A stretch of DNA of 64,000 nucleotides from Cherax quadricarinatus (lineage: Eukaryota > Arthropoda > Malacostraca > Decapoda > Parastacidae), in contig NC_091391.1 of the NCBI RefSeq assembly GCF_038502225.1, positions 3,444,937 through 3,508,936 on the forward strand. Direction: 5' to 3'. Positions 43,448 through 54,000 of this stretch are shown here, piece by piece. Position numbers and translations under genes: made by a program. A model generated the notes under the pieces. The model was given only the letters and a program-made list of their open reading frames with translations, ran no database searches and was not told the DNA's origin. Each line of letters starts with the position of its first letter. Position 1 is the first letter of the stretch.

Positions 43448-43539
43448 CTGAATAAAGATTCCCATATGCTGCATAAGTGTCTCAATCTTCAACTTGTCGG
43501 TTTTTCAAACCATTCATCACAATAAGAAATGTGCTGGAT

Positions 43540-43662
43540 ATTAAGTCAGTGTGACCTGACCTGACTAGGTTGGGTGCATTGGCTTAAGCCGGTAGGAGAC
43601 TTGGACCTGCCTCACATGGGCCAGTAGGCCTTCTGCAGTGTTCCTTCGTTCTTATGTTCTTC
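43540..43662 (+). mobile_element. LINE 3' tail (49147-type family)
   Basis: GTCAGTGTGACCTGACCTG to TTCGTTCTTATGTTC, as at 42553 and 50770. The coding part is missing. Confidence 0.8.
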
Positions 43663-44059
43663 TTATATGGCATTAAATTTATGAAAACGTTTCGCCCACC
43701 CTTCTGACATCGTCCCTGGCGAGCTAACGTTCATGGAACTCAAGTATGTGTCACGATTTTCTATCATCCTGGTCCCAGACCAGTGTCCTGATCAACAAGA
43801 CTGTTGGTGCTATGTATACACTGCATGTAAACACTTCACACGCACACATATGTGCGTGTACATGTGTATGTACATGTGTGTGCACGTTCGTACAAAGGTC
43901 TCAACCCATGAATACTTTCCAAACACACAAACATACAAACATGTCGTAAATGTCATAAACACGTCTCAAACACGTTTTATACTAGTCTTAAAGTGTTAAA
44001 AACACAAACGCGCATCAAATACGTCACATACACGTACATAACACACCCACGTCATATAC
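43663..44059. other. Spacer with an isolated GAAACGTTTCG core and LINE remnant
   Basis: GAAAACGTTTCGCCC near 43682-43696 is a solitary inverted copy of the hairpin core. DQCPDQQDCW-like coding near 43775-43810 is a LINE tail remnant. TGTACATGTGTATGTACATG-like alternating sequence follows. No gene. Confidence 0.5.
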
Positions 44060-44705
44060 CCGTACGTCATATCCACGTTACACACCCGTACGTCACATCC
44101 ACGTTACACAACTGTACGTCACATCCACGTTACACACGTCCGTCACATCCACGTTACACAACCGTACGTCACATCCACGTTGCACAACTGTACGTCACAT
44201 CCACGTTACACACGTACGTCACATCCACGTTACACAACCGTACGTCACATCCACGTTACACAACTGTACGTCACATCCACGTTACACACGTCCGTCACAT
44301 CCATGTTACACAACCGTACGTCACATCCACGTTACACAACTGTACGTCACATCCACGTTACACACGTATGTCACATCCACGTTACACAACCGTACGTCAC
44401 ATCCACGTTACACAACCGTACGTCACATCCACGTTACACAACCGTACGTCACATCCACGTTACACACGTACGTCACATCCACGTTACACACACGTACGTC
44501 ACATCCACGTTACACACCCGTACATCACATCCACGTTACACACACGTACGTCACATCCACGTTACACACACGTACGTCACATCCACGTTACACACCCGTA
44601 CGTCACATCCACGTTACACACACGTACGTCACATCCACGTTACACACTCGTACATCGCATCCACGTTACACACCCATATGTCACATCCACGTCACACACC
44701 CACAC
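44060..44705. repeat. 24/26-bp ACGT-rich minisatellite (about 25 units)
   Basis: Units contain CGTCACATCCACGTTACACA and a variable CGTACGT, CCGTACGT or TGTACGT linker. The length varies, so frames shift. It lies in the putative intron between the candidate exons. Confidence 0.95.
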
Positions 44706-44826
44706 TTACGTCACAAACGTCACTCATATACGTCACAAAAATCTACTGTTTTTCCATCTATATTGTTCCAGGAAATAACTACAACATAGACGTGACATTC
44801 CTAATTTTCCTGTTTTTTCCCACCAG

Positions 44827-44892
44827 TTTCTGCGTCAAGGAACAGACGTCGACAGGACAACTTTCTCAGAAACGCCTCAGCTGCCTGGATGA
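44827..44892 (+). CDS. Candidate terminal exon (weak)
   Basis: A polypyrimidine tract and CCACCAG end at 44826. In the phase left by the candidate exon at 39796-39927 (phase 0) the sequence reads FLRQGTDVDRTTFSETPQLP, Gly, stop at 44890-44892. An alternative is a 70-bp exon ending at a GTAAGA donor at 44897. The link rests only on splice signals and phase. It may be chance. Confidence 0.22.
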   Translation, partial: FLRQGTDVDRTTFSETPQLPG

Positions 44893-45374
44893 CGTCGTAA
44901 GACGTCAGAGAGGCAGCTGCATCCTCATTGAATGCATTTTCCTCGTAATTAAACGTATTCTCCTCGTCATTAAACGCATCATCCTCGTCACTAAATCCTT
45001 TCCGCCATTAGACGCATCTTCCTTGGCCTCTGATATACCTGTGAAGAGTTTTAAGAAATTTTTCCTGATCAACCAGGCTGTTGGTGCTGGCAGCCCACTG
45101 GAGCACACACAAGGGGCCAGGGGATCGACCCCTGCAACCACAAATGGGTGAGTACATCCACCACAGCCCTACTCCTAGCTCATTTACACCCTCCTGCTTC
45201 CTAGCAGGGGAACGCTAAACCCGTAAGGCGTCACACAGGTCTAACCCCCTGGGAGGAGAGATCCAATTCCTGGGATCAAGAACCCACTAGAGACAATTCG
45301 TTTCCATTTAAGGATGACATTCACTTTATGGGAGAGAGAGACCTATACATCATACAACTGAAGTATACAACAGT
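44893..45374 (+). other. Spacer with LINE tail
   Basis: 45035-45152 encodes a LINE C-terminal remnant (SFKKFFLINQAVGAGSP) and the tail CTGCAACCACAAATGGGTGA. The rest, to 45374, has no supported feature. Confidence 0.5.
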
Positions 45375-48300
45375 GATCTTGTATCATACAACAAAGACAT
45401 ACAACAGTGATCTTGTATCATACAACATTGATCTTGTATCATACAACAGTGATCTTGTATCATACAACAAAGACATACAACAGTGATCTTGTATCATACA
45501 ACATTGATCTTGTATCATACAACAGTGATCTTGTATCATACAACAAAGACATACAACAGTGATCTTGTATCATACAACAAAGACATACAACGGTGATCTT
45601 GTATCATACAACATTGATCTTGTATCATACAACAGTGATCTTGTATCATACAACAGTGATCTTGTATCATACAACAGTGATCTTGTATCATACAACAGTG
45701 ATCTTGTATCATACAACAGTGATCTTGTATCATACAACAGTGATCTTGTATCATACAACAGTGATCTTGTATCATACAACAGTGATATTGTATCATACAA
45801 CAGTGATCTTGTATCATACAACAGTGATCTTGTATCATACAACAGTGATCTTGTATCATACAACAAAGACATACAACGGTGATCTTGTATCATACAACAG
45901 TGATCTTGTATCATACAACAAAGACATACAACAGTGATCTTGTATCATACAACAAAGACATACAACGGTGATCTTGTATCATACAACATTGATCTTGTAT
46001 CATACAACAGTGATCTTGTATCATACAACAGTGATCTTGTATCATACAACAGTGATCCTGTATCATACAACAGTGATATTGTATCATACAACAGTGATCT
46101 TGTATCATACAACAGTGATCTTGTATCATACAACAGTGATCTTGTATCATACAACAGTGATCTTGTATCATACAACAAAGACATACAACAGTGATCTTGT
46201 ATCATACAACAAAGACATACAACAGTGATCTTGTATCATACAACTGTGATCTTGTATCATACAACAAAGACATACAACAGTGATTTTGTATCATACAACA
46301 AAGACATACAACAGTGATCTTGTATCATACAACAGTGATCTTGTATCATACAACAGTGATCTGGTATCATACAACAAAGACATACAACGGTGATCTTGTA
46401 TCATACAACAGTGATCTTGTATCATACAACAAAGACATGCAACGGCGATCTTGTATCATACAACAGTGATCTTGTATCATACAACAGTGATCTTGTATCA
46501 TACAACAAAGACATACAACAGTGATTTTGTATCATACAACAAAGACATACAACAGTGATCTTGTATCATACAACAGTGATCTTGTATCATACAACAGTGA
46601 TCTTGTATCATACAACAAAGACATACAACAGTGATCTTGTATCATACAACAGTGATCTTGTATCATACAACAGTGATCTTGTATCATACAACAAAGACAT
46701 ACAACAGTGATCTTGTATCATACAACAGTGATCCTGTATCATACAACAGTGATATTGTATCATACAACAGTGATCTTGTATCATACAACAGTGATCTTGT
46801 ATCATACAACAGTGATCTTGTATCATACAACAAAGACATACAACGGTGATCTTGTATCATACAACAGTGATCTTGTATCATACAACAAAGACATACAACA
46901 GTGATCTTGTATCATACAACATTGATCTTGTATCATACAACAGTGATCTTGTATCATACAACAGTGATCTTGTATCATACAACAAAGACATACAACGGTG
47001 ATCTTGTATCATACAACAGTGATCTTGTATCATACAACAAAGACATACAACGGTGATCTTGTATCATACAACAGTGATCCTGTATCATACAACAGTGATA
47101 TTGTATCATACAACAGTGATCTTGTATCATACAACAGTGATCTTGTATCATACAACAGTGATCTTGTATCATACAACAGTGATCTTGTATCATACAACAG
47201 TGATCTTGTATCATACAACAGTGATCCTGTATCATACAACAGTGATATTGTATCATACAACAGTGATCTTGTATCATACAACAGTGATCTTGTATCATAC
47301 AACAGTGATCTTGTATCATACAACAGTGATCTTGTATCATACAACAAAGACATACAACAGTGATCTTGTATCATACAACAAAGACATACAACAGTGATCT
47401 TGTATCATACAACTGTGATCTTGTATCATACAACAAAGACATACAACAGTGATTTTGTATCATACAACAAAGACATACAACAGTGATCTTGTATCATACA
47501 ACAGTGATCTTGTATCATACAACAGTGATCTTGTATCATACAACAAAGACATACAACGGTGATCTTGTATCATACAACAGTGATCTTGTATCATACAACA
47601 AAGACATGCAACGGTGATCTTGTATCATACAACAGTGATCTTGTATCATACAACAGTGATCTTGTATCATACAACAAAGACATACAACAGTGATTTTGTA
47701 TCATACAACAAAGACATACAACAGTGATCTTGTATCATACAACAGTGATCTTGTATCATACAACAGTGATCTTGTATCATACAACAAAGACATACAACAG
47801 TGATCTTGTATCATACAACAGTGATCTTGTATCATACAACAAAGACATACAACAGTGATCTTGTATCATACAACAGTGATCTTGTATCATACAACAGTGA
47901 TCTTGTATCATACAACAGTGATCTTGTATCATACAACAGTGATCTTGTATCATACAACAGTGATCTTGTATCATACAACAGTGATCTTGTATCATACAAC
48001 AGTGATCTTGTATCATACAACAGTGATCTTGTATCATACAACAGTGATCTTGTATCATACAACAGTGATCTTGTATCATACAACAAAGACATACAACAGT
48101 GATCTTGTATCATACAACAGTGATCTTGTATCATACAACAGTGATCTTGTATCATACAACAGTGATCTTGTATCATACAACAGTGATCTTGTATCATACA
48201 ACGGTGATCTTGTATCATACAACAGTGATCTTGTATCATACAACAAAGACATACAACGGTGATCTTGTATCATACAACAGTGATCTTGTATCATACAACA

Positions 48301-48766
48301 AAGACATACAACGGTGATCTTGTATCATACAACAGTGATCTTGTATCATACAACAAAGACATACAACGGTGATCTTCTATCATATAACAGTGATCTTGTA
48401 TCATACAACAGTGATCTTGTATCATACAACAAAGACATATAACAGTGATCTTGTATCATACAACAGTGATCTTGTATCATACAACAAAGACATACAACAG
48501 TGATCTTGTATCATACAACAGTGATCTTGTATCATACAACAGTGATCCTGTATCATACAACAAAGACATATAACAGTGATCTTGTATCATACAACAGTGA
48601 TCTTGTATCATACAACAAAGACATATAACAGTGATCTTGTATCATACAACAGTGATCTTGTATCATACAACAAAGACATACAACAGTGATCTTGTATCAT
48701 ACAACAGTGATCTTGTATCATACAACAGCGATCTTGTATCATACAACAGTGATCCTGTATCATACA
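45375..48766. repeat. Mosaic 21/34-bp minisatellite array
   Basis: A 21-bp unit (CAGTGATCTTGTATCATACAA) is mixed with 34-bp units made of the same 21 bp plus CAAAGACATACAA. Variants (GTGATTTTG, GTGATCCTG, ACATGCAACGG) occur in blocks; ACATGCAACGG-type markers at 46435 and 47604 are 1,169 bp apart and the neighbouring unit order is repeated. Open frames of 60-135 codons are artefacts. Confidence 0.96.
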
Positions 48767-48826
48767 TCAGAGTTAAGATAGTTAAGACACTCGTGCAACA
48801 CTGACTGTCGCCAGTCAGTGTTGGTT

Positions 48827-48989
48827 TTGGTTTAGAAAGACACGTAAGCAAACACTATAACATATTTATTAGAAAACGTTTCGGTCCTGGGACCTTGATC
48901 AAGGTCCCAGGACCGAAACGTTTTCTAATAAATATGTTATAGTGTTTGCTTACGTGTTTTTTTAAACCAACTTGTCGGTATTTATTACC
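48827..48989. mobile_element. Family D foldback: 116-bp perfect palindrome plus terminal stem-loop
   Basis: 48841-48956 is an exact palindrome with no spacer, centred on CTTGATCAAG; imperfect pairing extends it to 48827-48970. Each arm has a stem GGTCC/GGACC, GAAACGTTTT and AATAAA; the right side adds the GTGT block, TGTCGG and terminal stem GGTA/TACC at 48977-48989. The core box is TTGATCAAGG, not CTGATGA. Confidence 0.9.
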
Positions 48990-49146
48990 AAGGTTTATAC
49001 CAGTGTTGTTTTGCTATATTAGTTTGTAAGTTGTATATATGTTACTATTATTAATATTTAAGTATATTTTCGTATTAGGTCAGTTTCTGTCCTTTTTTTC
49101 CTAATAATAATTAATATTGTAATAATGCTGGTAGAATTACCGACAT
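48990..49146. other. AT-rich spacer with an inverted family C terminus
   Basis: GGTAGAATTACCGACA at about 49130-49145 is the inverted terminal stem-loop and complement of TGTCGG, as at 5509-5524. It abuts the 5' break point of the LINE. Confidence 0.6.
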
Positions 49147-50880
49147 GTCACTACAGACTGGCATGGTGCCAGATAAGTGGAAAATGGCAAATGTGATACC
49201 TATTTTCAAAGCAGGTGACAGGTCCTTAGCTTCCAACTATAGACCAATAAGACTCAAGAAATCGTAATGACACGATTGCAAACAAACCATACCCCCGGCC
49301 GGGATTGAACCCGCGGTCATAGAGTCTCAAAACTCCAGCCCGTCGTGGCTAGCTGGTCTAGAGGCTAACGCGACGGGCTGGAGTTTTGAGACTCTATGAC
49401 CGCGGGTTCAATCCTGGCAGGGGGTATGGTTTTATAGACCAATAAGCCTAACCTCCATAGTGGGAAAATTTATGGAATCAATAATTGCCGAGGCAGTTCG
49501 TAGCCACCTTGAAAAGCATAAATTAATCAACGAATCTCAGCATGGTTTTACAAAGGGGCGTTCCTGCCTTACGAATTTATTAACTTTTTTCACTAAGGTA
49601 TTTGAGGAGGTAGATCATGGTAATGAATAAGATATTGTGTATATGGACTTCAGTAAGGCTTTTGACAGGGTCCCACATCAGAGACTATTGAGGAAAATTA
49701 AAGCACATGGAATAGGAGGAGAAATTTTTTCCTGGATAGAGGCATGGTTGACAAATAGGCAGCAGAGAGTTTGCATAAATGGGGAGAAACCAGAGTGGGG
49801 AAGCGTCACGAGCGGTGTTCCACAGGGGTCAGTGTTGGGCCCCCTGCTGTTCACAATCTACATAAACGACTTAGATGAGGGCACAAAGAGCGACATCGGC
49901 AAGTTTGCCGATGACACCAAAATAGGCCGTCGAATTCATTCTGACGAGGACATTCGAGCACTCCAGGAAGATTTGAATAGACTGATGCAGTGGTCGGAGA
50001 AGTGGCAGATGCAGTTTAATATAGACAAATGCAAAGTTCTAAATGTTGGACAGGACAATAACCATGCCACATATAAACTAAATAATGTAGATCTTAATAT
50101 TACGGATTGCGAAAAAGATTTAGGAGTTCTGGTTAGCAGTAATCTGAAACCAAGGCAACAGTGCATAAGTGTTCGCAATAAAGCTAATAGAATCCTTGGC
50201 TTCATATCAAGAAGCATAAATAATAGGAGTCCTCAGGTTGTTCTTCAACTCTATACATCCTTGGTTAGGCCTCATTTAGATTATGCTGCACAGTTTTGGT
50301 CACCGTATTACAGAATGGATATAAATTCTCTGGAAAAATGTACAAAGGAGGATGACAAAGTTGATCCCATGTATCAGAAACCTTCCCTATGAGGATAGAC
50401 TAAGGGCCCTGAATCTGCACTCTCTAGAAAGACGTAGAATTAGGGGGGATATGATTGAGGTGTATAAGTGGAAGACAGGTATAAATAAAGGGGATGTAAA
50501 TAGTGTGCTGAAAATATCTAGCCTAGACAGGACTCGCAGCAATGGTTTTAAGTTGGAAAAATTCAGATTCAGGAAGGATATAGGAAAGTACTGGTTTGGT
50601 AATAGAGTTGTGGATGAGTGGAACAAACTCCCAAGTACCGTTATAGAGGCCAGAACGTTGTGTAGCTTTAAAAATAGGTTGGATAAATACATGAGTGGAT
50701 GTGGGTGGGTGTGAGTTGGACCTGATAGCTTGTGCTACCAGGTCGGTTGCCGTGTTCCTCCCTTAAGTCAATGTGACCTGACCTGAGTAGGTTGGGTGCA
50801 TTGGCTTAAGCCGGTAGGAGACTTGGACCTGCCTCGCTTGGGCCAGTAGGCCTGCTGCGGTGTTCCTTCGTTCTTATGTT
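49147..50880 (+). pseudogene. Non-LTR retrotransposon (CR1/Jockey-like), nearly intact C-terminal two-thirds of RT
   Basis: The copy starts in the RT fingers (GMVPDKWKMANVIPIFKAGD), continues with SQHGFTKGRSCLTNLL, YMDFSKAFDRVPH (catalytic Asp), SGVPQGSVLGPLLFTIYIND, KFADDTKI with the FADD box, DYAAQFWSPYY, then NLPYEDRLRALNLHSLERRR, YWFGNRVVDEWNKLP and KNRLDKYMSG, stopping at 50712-50714. The 3' UTR ends near 50880 with TTCGTTCTTATGTTCT. Only three lesions are seen: a TAA at 49628-49630, a one-base insertion at about 50338-50340 in the A-rich CTGGAAAAATG, and the T4 element at 49252-49432. The endonuclease and N-terminus are missing (5' truncation). It is the reference for fragments at 41355, 41935, 42553 and 43540. 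Confidence 0.9.
49252..49432 (+). mobile_element. tRNA-derived snapback element, copy T4
   Basis: A 181-bp insertion into the LINE, flanked by TATAGACCAATAAG at 49238-49251 and 49433-49446. The left antisense module has GGGATTGAACCCGCGGTCAT; the sense module has GAGGCTAACGCGACGGGC and GCGGGTTCAATCC (B-box-like), ending GGTATGGTT. Confidence 0.88.
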
Positions 50881-51008
50881 CTAAAAGGACACAAGTGAAA
50901 CTGACATTTTTATTGTGGCAACGTTTCGCTCTCCAGGAGCTTTGTCAAGCCGTTACGGCGATACGTTGCCACAGTGTCACATTAGTTGCACTTGTATCCT
51001 TTTACTAT
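50881..51008. mobile_element. Family C foldback, short copy
   Basis: The left arm has AAAAGGACACAAGTG, TTTATTGTGGCAACGTTTCG and CTCTCCAGGAGC; the right arm has GATACGTTGCCAC, CACATTAGTTGCACTTG and TATCCTTTTACTATAC. It follows the LINE tail directly and its right end meets the 38-bp array within a few bases. Confidence 0.75.
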
Positions 51009-51011
51009 ACA

Positions 51012-54000
51012 ATAATTAATATTGTTAATATATAGGTACATGCTGGTCCAAGGTTAATATTGTTAATATATAGGTACATGCTGGTCCAAGGTTAATATTG
51101 TTAATATATAGGTACATGCTGGTCCAAGGTTAATATTGTTAATATATAGGTACATGCTGGTCCAAGGTTAATATTGTTAATATATAGGTACATGCTGGTC
51201 CAAGGTTAATATTGTTAATATATAGGTACATGCTGTTCCAAGGTTAATATTGTTAATATATAGGTACATGCTGGTCCAAGGTTAATATTGTTAATATATA
51301 GGTACATGCTGGTCCAAGGTTAATATTGTTAATATATAGGTACATGCTGGTCCAAGGTTAATATTGTTAATATATAGGTACATGCTGGTCCAAGGTTAAT
51401 ATTGTTAATATATAGGTACATGCTGGTCCAAGGTTAATATTGTTAATATATAGGTACATGCTGGTCCAAGGTTAATATTGTTAATATATAGGTACATGCT
51501 GTTCCAAGGTTAATATTGTTAATATATAGGTACATGCTGGTCCAAGGTTAATATTGTTAATATATAGGTACATGCTGGTCCAAGGTTAATATTGTTAATA
51601 TATAGGTACATGCTGGTCCAAGGTTAATATTGTTAATATATAGGTACATGCTGGTCCAAGGTTAATATTGTTAATATATAGGTACATGCTGGTCCAAGGT
51701 TAATATTGTTAATATATAGGTACATGCTGACCCAAGGTTAATATTGTTAATATATAGGTACATGCTGGTCCAAGGTTAATATTGTTAATATATAGGTACA
51801 TGCTGGTCCAAGGTTAATATTGTTAATATATAGGTACATGCTGGCCCAAGGTTAATATTGTTAATATATAGGTACATGCTGGCCCAAGGTTAATATTGTT
51901 AATATATAGGTACATGCTGGTCCAAGGTTAATATTGTTTAATATATAGGTACATGCTGGTCCAAGGTTAATATTGTTAATATATAGGTACATGCTGACGC
52001 AAGGTTAATATTGTTAATATATAGGTACATGCTGACCCAAGGTTAATATTGTTAATATATACGTACATGCTGGTCCAAGGTTAATATTGTTAATATATGG
52101 GTACATGCTGGTCCAAGGTTAATATTGTTAATATATAGGTACATGCTGGTCCAAGGTTAATATTGTTAATATATAGGTACATGCTGGTCCAAGGTTAATA
52201 TTGTTAATATATAGGTACATGCTGGCCCAAGGTTAATATTGTTAATATATAGGTACATGCTGGTCCAAGGTTAATATTGTTAATATATAGGTACATGCTG
52301 ACCCAAGGTTAATATTGTTAATATATAGGTACATGCTGGTCCAAGGTTAATATTGTTAATATATAGGTACATGCTGGTCCAAGGTTAATATTGTTAATAT
52401 ATAGGTACATGCTGGCCCAAGGTTAATATTGTTAATATATAGGTACATGCTGGTCCAAGGTTAATATTGTTAATATATAGGTACATGCTGGTCCAAGGTT
52501 AATATTGTTAATATATAGGTACATGCTGGTCCAAGGTTAATATTGTTAATATATAGGTACATGCTGGTCCAAGGTTAATATTGTTAATATATAGGTACAT
52601 GCTGGTCCAAGGTTAATATTGTTAATATATAGGTACATGCTTGTCCAAGGTTAATATTGTTAATATATAGGTACATGCTGGCCCAAGGTTAATATTGTTA
52701 ATATATAGGTACATGCTGGTCCAAGGTTAATATTGTTAATATATAGGTACATGCTGGTCCAAGGTTAATATTGTTAATATATAGGTACATGCTGACCCAA
52801 GGTTAATATTGTTAATATATAGGTACATGCTGGCCCAAGGTTAATATTGTTAATATATAGGTACATACTGGTCCAAGGTTAATATTGTTTAATATATAGG
52901 TACATGCTGACCCAAGGTTAATATTGTTAATATATAGGTACATGCTGGCCCAAGGTTAATATTGTTAATATATAGGTACATGCTGGCCCAAGGTTAATAT
53001 TGTTAATATATAGGTACATGCTGACCCAAGGTTAATATTGTTAATATATAGGTACATGCTGGCCCAAGGTTAATATTGTTAATATATAGGTACATGCTGA
53101 CCCAAGGTTAATATTGTTAATATATAGGTACATGCTGGCCCAAGGTTAATATTGTTAATATATAGGTACATGCTGACCCAAGGTTAATATTGTTAATATA
53201 TAGGTACATGCTGGCCCAAGGTTAATATTGTTAATATATAGGTACATGCTGGCCCAAGGTTAATATTGTTAATATATAGGTACATGCTGACCCAAGGTTA
53301 ATATTGTTAATATATAGGTACATGCTGGCCCAAGGTTAATATTGTTAATATATAGGTACATGCTGGCCCAAGGTTAATATTGTTAATATATAGGTACATG
53401 CTGACCCAAGGTTAATATTGTTAATATATAGGTACATGCTGGCCCAAGGTTAATATTGTTAATATATAGGTACATGCTGGTCCAAGGTTAATATTGTTAA
53501 TATATAGGTACATGCTGGTCCAAGGTTAATATTGTTAATATATAGGTACATGCTGGTCCAAGGTTAATATTGTTAATATATAGGTACATGCTGGTCCAAG
53601 GTTAATATTGTTAATATATAGGTACATGCTGGTCCAAGGTTAATATTGTTAATATATAGGTACATGCTGGTCCAAGGTTAATATTGTTAATATATAGGTA
53701 CATGCTGGTCCAAGGTTAATATTGTTAATATATAGGTACATGCTGGTCCAAGGTTAATATTGTTAATATATAGGTACATGCTGGTCCAAGGTTAATATTG
53801 TTAATATATAGGTACATGCTGGTCCAAGGTTAATATTGTTAATATATAGGTACATGCTGGCCCAAGGTTAATATTGTTAATATATAGGTACATGCTGACC
53901 CAAGGTTAATATTGTTAATATATAGGTACATGCTGGCCCAAGGTTAATATTGTTAATATATAGGTACATGCTGGCCCAAGGTTAATATTGTTAATATATA

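Larger units (their letters stand above)
42712..43511. mobile_element. Family B foldback, most complete copy (copy 4)
   Basis: Left arm, inverted: AATAAA (complement at 42747-42752), hairpin 42756-42786, the single-copy precursor of the 28-bp repeat (near 42831-42857), TATATAAG complement near 42910, one 61-bp unit. The centre has inverted GAAGAATTC and GGACGAAGACC pieces (about 42975-43100). Right arm: three 61-bp units, TATATAAG 43287-43294, hairpin 43417-43447, AATAAA 43451-43456, TGTCGG and terminal stem GGTTT/AAACC at 43499-43511. It is the reference for the origin of the 28-bp and 61-bp satellites. No target duplication is evident. Confidence 0.88.

Noticed and set aside
43733..43999. 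Small secreted or metal-binding protein (88 codons)
   Set aside because: Composed of a LINE tail remnant and alternating GT/CA-like sequence; no start context or conserved motif.
45536..48317. Numerous 60-135-codon frames (LVSYNSD, CCMIQDH and similar)
   Set aside because: Shadows of the 21-bp unit. They end whenever the 13-bp word occurs.
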